Below, in pieces: positions 32,340 to 43,923 of a DNA stretch of 64,000 nucleotides. How positions within the stretch are numbered: position 1 is the first letter of the stretch; each line of letters begins with the position of its first letter. Origin of the DNA: Asterella californica (lineage: Eukaryota; Streptophyta; Marchantiopsida; Marchantiales; Aytoniaceae); NCBI GenBank assembly GCA_036924285.1, contig JAYKYS010000005.1, positions 868,001 through 932,000 on the forward strand, written 5' to 3'. The notes below the pieces were generated by a model. The model was not told the DNA's origin. It ran no database searches and worked only from the letters and a program-made list of their open reading frames with translations. The translations under genes were made by a program, and so were the position numbers.

Positions 32340-33310
32340 TGCTCAGTCAATCCAAGGTAACAATCCATGTCAAGCAATTTAAATCCATTGCTTGATCCAA
32401 TATTTGACGATGTGAAGCCTCCGACACCGAAGCTATTGCCGTCGTATCCGTAGAGGAACCCATCGTTCTCTCTCTCTCTCATCGACATTGAGCTCCACCA
32501 ACTGTTGTAATCGAGCATCCCACACAAGCCCGGGTCCTCCATCTCTATAAGCATGTGACGCTGGAAAGCTCATCAAAGTGGACAACGCTGCCATGAGTCG
32601 TCTCACTAGGTTCACCATTGTCATAGGTGACTTATCGACGACTCTCATTACTTGAGATTGTCGTCTTACATCCAAGATGTCATCAACTGTGAGGTGCACT
32701 GATCGTCTCACTATCATGTGCGTGCTTTGAGCACCTCTCTTTGTATCAAGTTGTCCACCACAACCGTGGATGATGTGCATGAGATCCCTCTCTCGCTGCA
32801 TCCAACAGCACTGTCGGTCCGACCCAAGATCGCACCTGATGCACGCTCGTCATCATCTGTGTACGAGCATCACTCAACAAAAGAACGTTCTCCAAGATGT
32901 ACGTTGGAGAATCCACCTGATGCATCTGGAGATGTCGTAAGATCCATAACATCTCTCAGAACATCTTAGATCGCGGGTCATGTAAACCTTGACCTCTCTC
33001 ATCACGCATGTGACCTTGACATGACCACCCGACTATCACCAAGTGAATGATGTCAACAAACGTGAGATCATGCTCCCCCAACAGCGGAATATTTGACAGT
33101 AATGCTTGCTGGTATCTTATAACAGCTGATATGGACAACAACTCAAGATATCTCTACATCAAACGCGCCACATGACGCCCATGAGATGCATCTCGCAACC
33201 TCATCTCTCTCACATACAAGTATCGTTGTACTTATATGCTTGCCTACAATATTGTAGCCAAACCTGTGTTGATCGCTCCAAATAGCTCCAGCACACACAC
33301 ACCCTCCTCT
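32340..33310 (-). pseudogene. Cytosine-5 DNA methyltransferase domain in Ty3-B
   Basis: Minus-strand frames between protease and RT show the ordered motifs of a C5 DNA methyltransferase. Motif I (SAM binding) is VLELFGAINTGLATIL at about 33293-33243. Motif IV is HLVIVGWSCQGHMR near 33040-33007, with the catalytic Cys kept but the preceding Pro changed to Ser. DPRSKMF follows. Motif VI is YILENV near 32900, then LLSDARTQ; motif VIII is HPRLWWTT near 32750. The target-recognition side has LTVDDILDV and MSFPASHAYRDGGPGLVWD. A motif X-like end is ELNVDERERER and, after a frameshift, LLDMDCYLGLTEQRR. At least three stops and three frameshifts break it. Retrotransposon-borne methyltransferases of this class are known in charophytes and dinoflagellates (recollection). 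The expected role is methylation of element or host DNA. Confidence 0.85.
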
Positions 33311-33419
33311 GGATATTATCATACAATGGAAGTCGTATCCAACGGTGATAAGGTCACAAGGCCAGTAGTAGGAATAACCCTTTATTCCTCTACTGTGGTG
33401 CAAAGGCTTCATTCCAAGC

Positions 33420-34060
33420 CTACTGCACCAACCGATCAGCATATTGCTGCAACTCTCCACTCGAACTCCATAGTGGAACATCTAAGGCAGATGGTACTAA
33501 CGTAGACATGCTAGGCATGTCCTCCACCTCCTCAAAGACCAAAGTATCCTCCGCATGAGCATTGCCTTCTAACAACTTGTCCGACCAAGTGATGACCAAA
33601 CTGAATCCTGCAACGGATGTCATCGTCTCTGGTGTAGGCTCCTTGTCCCAACTCTAGCACTGAACCGCACTGGTAAGCGGCTCACTCGTCCCTCACCAGA
33701 CTACCAACCTAGTATGTAAGATGTTGTCTCCGTTCAATATTCGGTCACGAACTCCATAAGATATAACACAACACCTCCAACCAATACATCATAAGACTTC
33801 GCGGTCGTAACGATGGTCTTGGCCCTCACCATGGAGTCATCCGTGAGGTGATCTAGTCAAACTCTCATCGTCAACATCTCGCGTGTCATGTGTAGAGCTG
33901 TACCTCATGATCCTCTTAGAAATGTTTGTAGTTGAAATGAACATCTCTCCACCTCGGACTTCCTCAAACCCAAACCAATGCACGTCACCTTCTCCAACAT
34001 CAACGATTGGGCTCTAGAGTCTAACAAGACTTTTTGTGGTCGATAGACCTTCCCTGAAGA
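33420..34060 (-). pseudogene. Ty3-B protease and linker
   Basis: The minus strand reads PQKVLLDSRAQSLMLEKV near 34045-33990, a retropepsin active site with D-S-R-A where D-S-G-A is expected. KTIVTTAKSYDVLVGGVVLY follows, the usual second half of the fold. A linker frame (33623-33420) with VAGFSLVITWSDKLLEGN and LDVPLWSSSGELQQYADRL leads towards the methyltransferase domain. Several stops are present. Confidence 0.7.
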
Positions 34061-34499
34061 TTTCACCAAAAAAAAATATCACTTTTGTTGTCTAACAACA
34101 TCACACTTGATGCCAAACCAGCACGATAACTCATCTAACATGGCAGTCGCCGCTTGCCAAGTACCACTGGTAGTTGTCTTGATCTTCGACTTCATGGACA
34201 CATCTACAGTCTCGCGCTGAACCACCTCAGCACTAGAGGTAACTACATCCTCGATCTCACTGAGCATGGCCGGCCAGCTGGAACACTAGAGCCAAGCTGA
34301 CTCGCAATGCCTTCATATCCATGGCTGAAAATAGTGGGGCTCGAAAAACTGCTATAGTCGTCTTCAATATCGGGTTCGACGTCGCATCCACAGACGTCGA
34401 GGATTGTCTCGCATCACCCCCACTCCTGGATGTCGATGTCTCTAACTCCACTGCATCATCGGTAGGCCGTTTAGGCACCATAGACGTAGTACTCAACGC

Positions 34500-36181
34500 C
34501 TCCGATAATGTGAATGACTGAGGAAACCTAGCCTATCTATCAGCCTCTCGGTGTTGTGGATCAACTCCACCGACGCACCTCGTGGCTCAGAGATACGTAC
34601 TGCACCCTTAGTCACGACCGTAGATGTCTCAATCTGCGCCACACCAGCCATGAAGTCGAAGTCAACTCCTTCTCCTCCATAAAACGTGGAAGCCTTTGTT
34701 TCACCAGATCTCCGTTGAGCCATAGCCATACTAGCTATGCTATGCTCCAACTGCTCAATCCGAACAGCTGTACCTACTTCTGACGTTGTAGCAGACGGTG
34801 GACCGACTGATCTTCTCTCAAGTGCTGGACCTCTAGCTCCAGCTCGACCACCACGGCCTCCTACACCAGCTCCTCCGCCTCGTCCACGATCAGCTTTCTC
34901 TTGTCTTAGCTCGAGGTGGAAATCAAAACAACGATCACTACTATGACCTGGTCGTCCGCAATGCTCACACTACGTAGGCACCTCTTGAGACGTCTCAGAC
35001 GTCTCATAACCACCTCTCCTCTGTAGACAGTCCTTCTGCTGATGAAGATCATCACACGTCCAGCAAAGACCCACTTGTTGCTCACTAGAGAAGGACGGCA
35101 TGAGCTTCTACCCACCAGATCCTCCAACACCTCCTTGGGATCGTGACTGTTCAGCACGATCCTTACCACCACCACCACTACCACCACGAGGTTGAGCAGC
35201 TTGTGATCCTTGAGAAGAGGTGGTCGTCCCATGTGGTGTCTCCCTGCTGAACCCAACCACCACCACCCTCTCCTCCATCATGTTGAGCTCAATCCGCTCA
35301 GCTAGACGTCGGAACGGAGTCTCTAAGGAGAGTTGTATCCTTGACTCTCATACACAACTCTCTGTCTAATATCCCATACCAGAACTGGGCTGCATGTGCT
35401 TCCATCACCCCTTGGATAACACTGATCAACCGTCTCATGCGAGTAAACGCCTCGTGTATGCTCTCTCTAGTCTTCCGCTGAAACTCCTGCAGACTCCACA
35501 ACTTGTCAATCCGTACACCCTGATGTTCTTCCTCATACATTGGAAGAACTGGACCACATGGTTAAACCCTGGTGGTATCCCGTTCACACTACCACCTGCT
35601 CCACTACTAGTGGACGCACCACTGGTAGTAGGTACTATGCCACTCGTGGATGTACCACTGCTACTGGCACCCAAACTCGCAAGTGCTACGCCTCCCAAAA
35701 CTGCGTTAGTAGTGATAGAAACATAGTTGGGAGACCAATGTTGTCTCCACAACTCAATCTCCACACTGTAGTCTCGCTTGAACTCATGATAATCGTCCAT
35801 CGACGGTCCTTCCAAGTGTTGGAAATCCTTCCACGCCATGAAGGATGTAAACAGCTGTAGGTTCCACATTTACTGCAGATCACATCAACTGTCGAACTCT
35901 TGGATGAAGTCGTCCAACTCAATAGTACCCACTGTACTTGAGTATCGTCGAGGCCCCTTCGTGGTCTCATATATCTCGTCCATGTCTCACAACAACGGTG
36001 TGGCGACACTAGACTCACCATCAGAAAATGTATTATCTGCGTCTGACTCGTCCTCTGGAACTATCGACGATAATGGTGTAGGTAGTCGGTACCTCATCCC
36101 ACTCCGTGTATATCCACTGTCCGAGAAGTCTCCATCAGAACCTCCCGAGAACTCCGTGATGATAGAATCTTGATAACACAT
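34500..36181 (-). pseudogene. Ty3-B Gag
   Basis: Frames on the minus strand include an acidic N-terminus (DGDFSDSGYTRSG), then MAWKDFQHLEGPSMDDYHEF and WRQHWSPNYVSI, a Ser/Thr/Gly-rich linker, and a capsid-like block (RTRESIHEAFTRMRRLISV, AAQFWYGILDRELCMRVKD). Two Cys-rich stretches near 35060 and 34970 look like zinc knuckles (CWTCDDLHQQKDC and CEHCGRPGHSSDRC). A Gly/Arg/Ala-rich part follows. Frames shift several times. Confidence 0.75.
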
Positions 36182-36886
36182 TCTCCAACCAGAATGTCAA
36201 AATCTCCGTCATCACCATAACCACCACTTGTCTAACCCCGCTCCTACTGAACTCACTTATCCTTTACTAGGACGATCAAGGTAAGGGCAACTTGTATCTG
36301 TCATCACCACAGGCAATCTCTCATGATCTGTTGATCGTCAATCCAACCGCATCGTGAGATAAACAAAAGTAGTCTGATTGGTCCGCAACTCCAACCTCAC
36401 TATCGACAGCATACAGGAGGGAACTCACTCTAGAAATCAAACGCCAACACAAGCAAACGCGATGCACAAACAAGAAGCAGAATATGGAGGGGTTTCAACC
36501 ACAAGAAGTCCAAACGATAACCCTCCACACTCAAACATTCACATAGAAACCCAACCCCACCTGAACTGACGTCTCCTCTTCGATGATCACATGCACGATA
36601 TATGATCATCAACTGTCGTAACTGGTACTTAAGGTCACTAACTAGATGTCCACACCTCTAGTACCTCCAAAAATATCTAAGTGGTAGCTCTACTAGCTCA
36701 CCCAAGACAGTTGTCATCAACTGCCTCCATACACGTCTCTACTGTATATGCAAACACTACCACAACTATAGCTTTCCTCTAATACTGTGGGGTCGTCCTA
36801 CCACTCCTCTAGGAAGTGCGAGAATGTCTCTTACTACCTTAAACAAGTCCATAAGTACTTGCACGCATCCCTAGAAGACACCAAGA
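36182..36886. other. Ty3-B leader or terminal repeat, no coding seen
   Basis: The region upstream of Gag in Ty3-B orientation. It should hold the 5' LTR and leader, but I could not match it to the left end of the element. Short ORFs here look like chance. Confidence 0.4.
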
Positions 36887-36985
36887 GCTATTGATCTAGT
36901 GGTAAAGCCAAAGCTAAGACTGCAGAGTTAAGTGTGCAAGTCCATGAATAGTGTTGAGATCGGTGACCTGCTGGTTTTACACTTC
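36887..36985 (+). repeat. Possible tRNA-derived SINE fragment
   Basis: The sequence TTGATCTAGTGGTAAAGCC resembles a Pol III box A (tRNA D-arm). GTGCAAGTCCATG about 50 nt later occupies a box B-like position but matches poorly. It lies near the right end of Ty3-B. A SINE or tRNA fragment is possible; the evidence is weak. Confidence 0.3.
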
Positions 36986-37061
36986 CCACACAACTGAAAC
37001 TTGCATACCTCTCTCACGCACGCTAGCAAGTTGGCTTGCGGCGGACGCAAAGAACAAACTG

Positions 37062-38576
37062 ACATGAAAATGCTTTTAATAGCGTTTCTTGCGCTTCCAT
37101 CTTTAAGGAGCTCATAGATGGCGGTGGATCTTTGACGAGTCTCGTTCTCTTCGTGTGGTCGTTCTATGTTCTTCCTCTCCTCTTTATTACCAGCACGGTC
37201 TTGTGATAGAGGAGGTTACACTCATCAGCTCCACTGTAGGTACTCGTCAAGGGATCTTTTTGGTGGACCCCTCTTCGCTTTAGCTCACTATAGAGCTCTC
37301 TTGACCATCGCCTTGGCTGCTCTAGGTTGTGTTTTCCCATCTCTAGCTGATGATACGTCTATCGTAGGTCCAGTGGACCAAGTCTGTGTTATTTTTTATC
37401 ACCTCGTCTCTCAATTGGCTTTGGTAAGGCTGAGAGTGAAGGTGTCAAAGTGCAAGGTTTGGTCTCTTATAGATAAACCGTCGGACCTCCAGCTCCCAGA
37501 GAGATTTGTTACACCTAGAGATGGTTTACTCATCCTCGGAGTTTCCGGTGGATATAGAGGACTTTGTCTCTCGGTTCTTAGATGTTGTCTTGGCGGAGGA
37601 CGTTTTGCATATCGATGATCTCCTTATGTTAGAGGACCCACAACTTGTCTTTGGTATATTTTCTTCTTCCATTGCACGTCGTCCTGGTTACTTACTCCGC
37701 ATAGTACCTCCATCCTCCATGAAGATAAAAATCTTCATCTCGCGCCTTAGAGAGTTTGATAAGAGGATCATGGGAGTTTTTGGTGACATCGTATGACCAA
37801 AGACCTTTGATTGTGTGACAGGACCTCTCGCACATAAGAAGACATCTTTGTCGATATCATGTGGCGGGATGGGCTTATTATCCATGGAGGAGATTGCTCC
37901 GGTAGTCTTTTTAGGTAGTTGGACCCTCTCAGCACCTTGGCTCTATTGTTGTTTCTTCGTGCGAGATAGACTTATTCTGAAGAGCTATGTGACAGAGGTG
38001 GAGGATGGTTCTCACTCACTATAGATCCGTGAGACAAGACATAGTTTGACTCTTAAGGTTCGTGTGAGACACACCCTCGATTCGATACCCTAGTTACGAA
38101 CGAACTACAGTTTTCTCCGACGGGACACCACTTCCAACAAGTTCTCCATGCGCTCGTAGTGTATCTTTCCATCTCACGGGATACTAGAGCTCAATTCTGC
38201 TCTTGTTTGGACAAGGACGAAGACTCTTGATTCATAGCTCGATCTTACATTATAACGTTTCGATTTGCACCGACTATCTTCTCTACAACGATGAGGTTCC
38301 GCTTAGACTTCGTCCAGCCTGTTGCTTTGACACTGTCCACTTGCGAGTGCGGTGTCTCGCTCGACACTTGCTCGTTGTCCTCACGATGGAGAGCGGATAG
38401 CTATCAATGATGTCATCAAGGACGTCGTGTTTGTCTTAGCACGAGAGAGCGATTACATGACGTGGAGAGAGCGTTGGTATGCTTTTCAGAGGAGAGGATT
38501 AGTGAGGATTGACATGTACATGATGAGAGAAGATCAAGTGTCGGTGACATATGTGATTGTCACAGATCCGACATGA
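37062..38576 (+). pseudogene. Reverse transcriptase relic, 3' half
   Basis: Continues the ORF cut at 19598. It starts with NAFNSVSCASIFKEL, then GGPLFALAHYRALLTIAL and the catalytic region VFPSLADDTSIVGP (ADD at 37346-37354). KVSKCKVWSL, TPRDGLLILGV, DPQLVFGIF, RRPGYLLRIVPP and GGMGLLSMEEIAP follow in changing frames. The C-terminal frame (38352-38576) ends GERIAINDVIKDVV, MTWRERWYAFQRRGLVRIDM and REDQVSVTYVIVTDPT. That last block may be a nuclease-like domain; this is inference. Many stops; inactive. Confidence 0.72.
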
Positions 38577-41500
38577 GATTCAATGATGACACATGTCATC
38601 ACTCACCTCATATGATGGGCTACAAGCGTGGCGGTAGCAACAAAGATGACCAAGTATAGGGTATGCAAGTGGGACATCGGTTCATCTCCTTAACCTTGGA
38701 GATATATGGATCGACGTTTTTAGAGTTCGACATCTTCTTTCGAGATTGTGCCAAAACCTACCATGAGAGACGTGAAGAGGTATCACTTTCTCTTTCTTTC
38801 TACACTCTATTTTTTAGACAGTGAGTTTCCGTTGCTCTACATAGAACTTTAGCAGACGCGGTCCACATGAGAGCAATTGTAGTAGGCGATGCTAATTCAT
38901 GTGCTCTTATTGTATGCAGGAGTTTAGACTTACTCATGTGTGACATTATAGAGACGATAGACGACCTTAGAGCTACTGAAAGCGGGGCTTAGTCCCAAGT
39001 GTTCTTCTTTACATGGAGTTAGTTGCTTGGTCCTTTGGGTCCTTCTTTCCCTTTGTTAGGCTTGATGGGGTCTTTCCATCCGTTTGCTATTCATTGTGTA
39101 GCGTGTTTCTCTCTTTCTGATAACATGAGCAAAAGTTCTCCAAAAGTGATTGAACATGCTTATTACCCTCACGCTACCAGTCGTAATCAGTTACAAAGTT
39201 AGTCATCTCACTATAGTGGGCGTGAGGTAACAATCGAATGAGATAACATGGATAAAAGAAATCCGTGTCACAAGATTCAACATCAATGCTATTAGTACGG
39301 CTATCAAACATCATTTGTTGTACTTACATATGAATGTTGAAGATCTAATCTCCTTGGTTTCTTGTCCTTTATATGATTCTATGCTCCAGCAATTGTTTTC
39401 ATATGATATTTGGCCATAAATTCTCCTTCCAGAGATATATATCACCTTTGAGTTTGAAAAGTACCATAAGACTTCAATGGTAGCTTGAAGTCCTAGATCT
39501 TATTTTAATCACATTATCAAATTCATTCTTCAAATAAAATCGCATTTTTTATAATGTCATGCTTTGTAAATCCTAAACATTTGACTGCAGATAATCTCCT
39601 CAACCAATTTTCTGGCATATCTTAGTTGATCAACCCAGATGAGAATTTGCTTTGGAGTAGTATCTCTAAATGATACGACATAGCTTACGTCTTGCAACCT
39701 TCAGCCTGAGCCTTTTCGTCTAAGCTCATCTAACAATATTCTGTATAAAATATAAAACATAACAGTGATCAATCCGTTATTGACTCTTCCTACAATTGGT
39801 GTCTTGTCACAAAAAGGTGTTCTCAAATAATGCGTACAAGTTCTAGTAAGATATTAGCAAAAATATGGATATAATGAAGAGAAAATGTATTCTTGTGTTT
39901 CTCAACCGATCAAAATCACTATCATGCATACTTATTTGCTCCAATTACTCAATAGTTTGGTTGAAAACTATTTGTAAATTCAGAAAACAGATTTTACAAA
40001 TATCTATTAGTTAATCATAGTAAATGAGATGAATTCTCCATCAAAAGAAACCAAAAACTAATCAAATCCAGTTATCACTATTTTACTTTTACCAAATATA
40101 AGTTTTAATATAGCAAATGATTAGTAATTCAAATAATTAGCTTCGTCAATAAAGATGATTTGTCTAGATGAGAAAAGTAATATGCAGCTAATATTGATCT
40201 TATAAGTATGTAAATATGTTTGTATAAAACTTAACTTATGACAGATACTGGTCTACGATAATATATGTCAGATTTAACTAGCTATGAACAAAGCCTTCTT
40301 AAAAAATATATGTTATGTTGTATAACTATATCAATATTTATTAATGTTTTATTGCTATTATCAATGTATTCTTCTATGTATACGCCTGTTATACTTGATC
40401 AAATTTAAGCTATCGATTGAAGGTGGATTTCAATGAGAAAACATATCCTAGTTTTATAGTACATACGAAAATCTTGATCATGTGATGACTTCATTTTGTT
40501 AGCTCTAGAATACCAAAGAAATATTCAACTCCAAATTTCCAGTTACAACAGGACGATTTTATGTTTGCTACATTGAGGAGAATTACTACTTGCTCCATCA
40601 GTTCACAACAGGGAAAAAATACAAACTTATGTACTAAATATAATATTAGTCTTGTGACAACAAAGATGTACACGAGTTATCATCAAGTACGCTTCCATTC
40701 AGCTCATTCATATATAGTATATTTTGTATCAGAGAATTGAATTTACATATCGTGTGAAAAGAATAATAACATTCGCCACTTTACTAAGACTAGCAACTTT
40801 CTTTTGATGAACGGTTTGATTTCAAACATCCATATTGTAAGCTAATGGTTTAACGTTATAAGTCAATAGTTGGTCCATATGTGTTAAATTTTCTTGTTTG
40901 ACTTCTTTTATTCTCGCAAAAGAGCAATTGTTTACTCTGTAAACTCTCTCCCGGTGAAAGCAGTTTCTTCTTCTCTCACTTGTTTGGGTCATCTTGATTT
41001 CTCTATTCTTCACCATCATTAGAAGATGATGTTATGATTTATTTTAATTTTTGTTCTTACATTTTCCGGAGAATATAAAATACAAAGTAAAACCACTACT
41101 GATAGTCGAAAGATTCTTAAGATCTATTTCAGATGGGTTAGAATCTTGGGACATATTACTTTCTTGCGATCTGCCAAGCTCTCCAAACTTCAACTCCATT
41201 GGACATCAGATTGCTAATGTTGTAGTTGGAACTCCTCCTCGTAGACCAGATGAACCGGCTCCACAGATTAGATTAAATAAAAGACTATCAAACATTAAAC
41301 ATCTCTTAATATGTTTTAGCCTCGGAGTGTGTGACAATAAAAAGATTGTATCAACGCTTATAACTTCTATTTAAAACCAAAGGAATAAATTATTCTCTGT
41401 GGCACGTGTTATCCAATGATTTGCTTTCTGGTGAAGCCAAGATCAACACTCTGAAGAGTTCTTTGGAAGGATTTGCCAGCACTAGCAAATCGACTGTGAG

Positions 41501-42115
41501 CTTTTTAGAGTATATGATATTAAGTCTTTCCAAACTATTTGATTGATCTGTATTCTTCTCATGAAAGTCAATGAATGTTGCAACCTCTTTTAATACAATA
41601 GCAAGTGATGCATATAACTTAATTAAAGAGGATAAACAACATTAACGTAATATTACATAAAAGATAAAAGGAAACATCAATGGATGTAGACTAGACTCGC
41701 TGAATTTTGTCATGAATATGAATGAACCCAAAATATATCAGATAATAATTAATACCATGTTTTATAAATAGAATATTATTGTTGTAAAATGATACTCATG
41801 AATGAGTAAATATTCTAGAACGCTTCAATTGGTTCATTTGTCGTTGTTGGAGGAGTTGGTCCTAGAATATTTCTAATATGAGATCTGTTTCAGATGTCAC
41901 ACTTCTGAAGATATTATTTTCTTGAGGAGCAAACGAGATAATAAGATTTTCTCGATAGGTAGTATAAAGAAACAAGTTGAGGAAGTCCAAAAGCTTGAAC
42001 AGCTATTAATTAAGATGTAGGCCAGATCCCTCTGCCGAGAAATGCGAAGGTCAAAGCCAACGTTGTGGACGACATGTAACATGGTGAAATGAATTCCTCC
42101 TTACCGGGATCACCG
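38577..42115. other. AT-rich DNA without recognisable genes
   Basis: Strongly AT-rich from about 39280 to 42000, with only short ORFs in all frames. None has a recognisable domain, and I saw no terminal repeats. It may be old intergenic DNA between the transposon nest and the host gene. Confidence 0.6.
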
Positions 42116-43923
42116 GCAGAGAACACTGTAGGCTAGTCCACGTGGAGCATACCATAGAGTATATTCAACAGTATCGTGACATTGTGTAACGGGTGAATGT
42201 GGAGTTCTCTTAGAGTCTTGAGAGTCGCGGGGTGGGTAAAGAAACGTCCCCTCGGACCGTGAGCCTCGCAGGGATGGATCGTTTTTACCAAGTCGATGCG
42301 CGGTAAAAATAGTTGTAATAAAGCATTCGTCGGCTGTCAGCTTCTGTCGTTCGATTGATCTTCTGTCTGATCTCTATCCTGGAAAAGTACGAACGAGCGA
42401 ACGATAGAAGGGAAGGGAAAGTTGGAGTGGGGGAGCGAAAGGAGCAGACGAAGCAGAGCTAAGCCAAGACGAAGAATAGGAAAGAGAAGGGATGGGGACA
42501 GGAATGGATGGATGGGACGCGCGCGACGTATTCTGCGGGATGTTTGAGAATCCATCAGAAGAGTGGCGAGAGGGTTGTTGACCTGCTGTGCCTTCTGCTG
42601 CCACTTATGCCGCTGTGCCTGCTACATGCCGTCGAAGCCATCTCCTGCAGAGTAATCCGAAGGTTTCTTCATTATAGTGGTCTAGTTGCTGTGCGAGCAA
42701 TCAGGGTGAGACGGCTGGCTATCTATCGCGTCGAGGGCAGAGGGCTTGGGGCGGAACCCTTGACTTCTTCATTAATTCACAGGTAGAGGAAGGTGAACAG
42801 GAACGGTCGACTGCGACTCTTACGATATTAAGGAATAAGGAGAAATCGGTGCCGCGTGTGGGACCAGTTTGCCACTGCCTGCAGCTCCTCTTTCATGCTG
42901 GTGATGGAGAGATTTGCACTGGTGCGCTTGAAACTCTGGTTCTCCTTGGGGTCTGCGTCTTAGATATTGGCGTAGTGTAGCGAGAGATCGTGACCAGCTG
43001 GAATGTAGAGTTTACATGAGCGGAAGTGCTAGCTCCGTGTCAAATATGTTTTGAACTGCTGATGGAGTATGGTGGCCGTAACTAGATCGAAGGAACTCTG
43101 ATCGGAGGTTGAGTTAGTTCTATCTTGAGAGGGAGAGGGAGGGGAATTTGTTTCAAGGATTTTGTTCTGAGAGGTTCTTGTCTTTGTTAAGCGGGAGCAT
43201 GTCTGGTTGTATGTCCATTACGTCGTGCACAATGGAAGCCGAAAGTATGTGAATTTGGAGGAGAGAAATGATCTCGGCTTTATCAGAGAGTGGACTCGTC
43301 TGCCTTCTCAAGCCAACAAACCAGGTTTCCCAGAGGTTCATTGACAACCGGACAGCTGCACTATTTAGGTCAGTGGTTTTAGAGACAGACATTGTTCTTT
43401 GTTCCGGCCCCGGAGGTCGGTTGTCCAAGAAGAGTACATTAGGGTTTAGGTTGTCTAGATCTGTGATCTGTGCTTAGACTGCGCCAAAGTTTTGTTTCAT
43501 TGGTCACCAGACGTATGGGATTCTGGGACTTGTGAAGGCACATCTTAGACAGAACCCTACGTTACGACATCGTGCTCGATTAGCTTATCGGACACCGCGG
43601 CACTCACTTCTGGTTGTTCGTATGCTCTTCGATTTCGTCTTGACCCACATTATATTCTAAGACGGGACGATGGTGCAGGTAGTCGATAACTACAGGCCGG
43701 GGCAGGAGATTGGACCTGATGATTAGGTCGTAGGAGGAAAGTGGTTGTTGATTGTTCGGTTACTCGCTCCTCAGTACACACTTGCTGAAGGCTAGCGCAT
43801 TGTCAGGTTGGCCCAAATTGGTCGTGGACTTCCACGTTAAAGTAGAGTCGACGGAGCGGCTTCGTCGGGGCAATTGGTCAGACCTAGTTTTCTCACCAGG
43901 GGGTAAGGTCATTCGTGGATACG
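42116..43923 (+). other. Upstream region of the host gene
   Basis: Less AT-rich than the preceding block. It probably holds the promoter and 5' untranslated exon(s) of the gene starting at 43924. No TATA box or start site could be assigned, and short ORFs here (for example 42508-42786) have no domain. Confidence 0.4.

Larger units (their letters stand above)
19599..37053 (-). mobile_element. Old Ty3/gypsy Ty3-B with methyltransferase and PHD modules
   Basis: The minus strand reads, from high to low coordinate: Gag (about 36180-34500), protease (34060-33420), C5 DNA methyltransferase-like domain (33310-32340), reverse transcriptase (31814-31060), RNase H (31009-30640) and integrase (30115-29287). 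The integrase is cut by the 8.7-kb Ty3-C and continues at 20578 with its end and a PHD-like module. The element sits inside the non-LTR-like RT ORF; the target shows as ACAAGTTG at 19591 and ACAAACTG at 37054, a diverged duplication. Long terminal repeats are not clearly matched between the two ends, so exact limits are uncertain. Stops and frameshifts occur throughout. Confidence 0.75.

Noticed and set aside
34906..35256. Minus-strand ORF with a Val repeat
   Set aside because: Low-complexity translation in the wrong frame over the Ty3-B Gag zinc-knuckle region.
41051..41374. 107-codon plus-strand ORF in AT-rich DNA
   Set aside because: No recognisable domain, no splice partners, and no supporting context.
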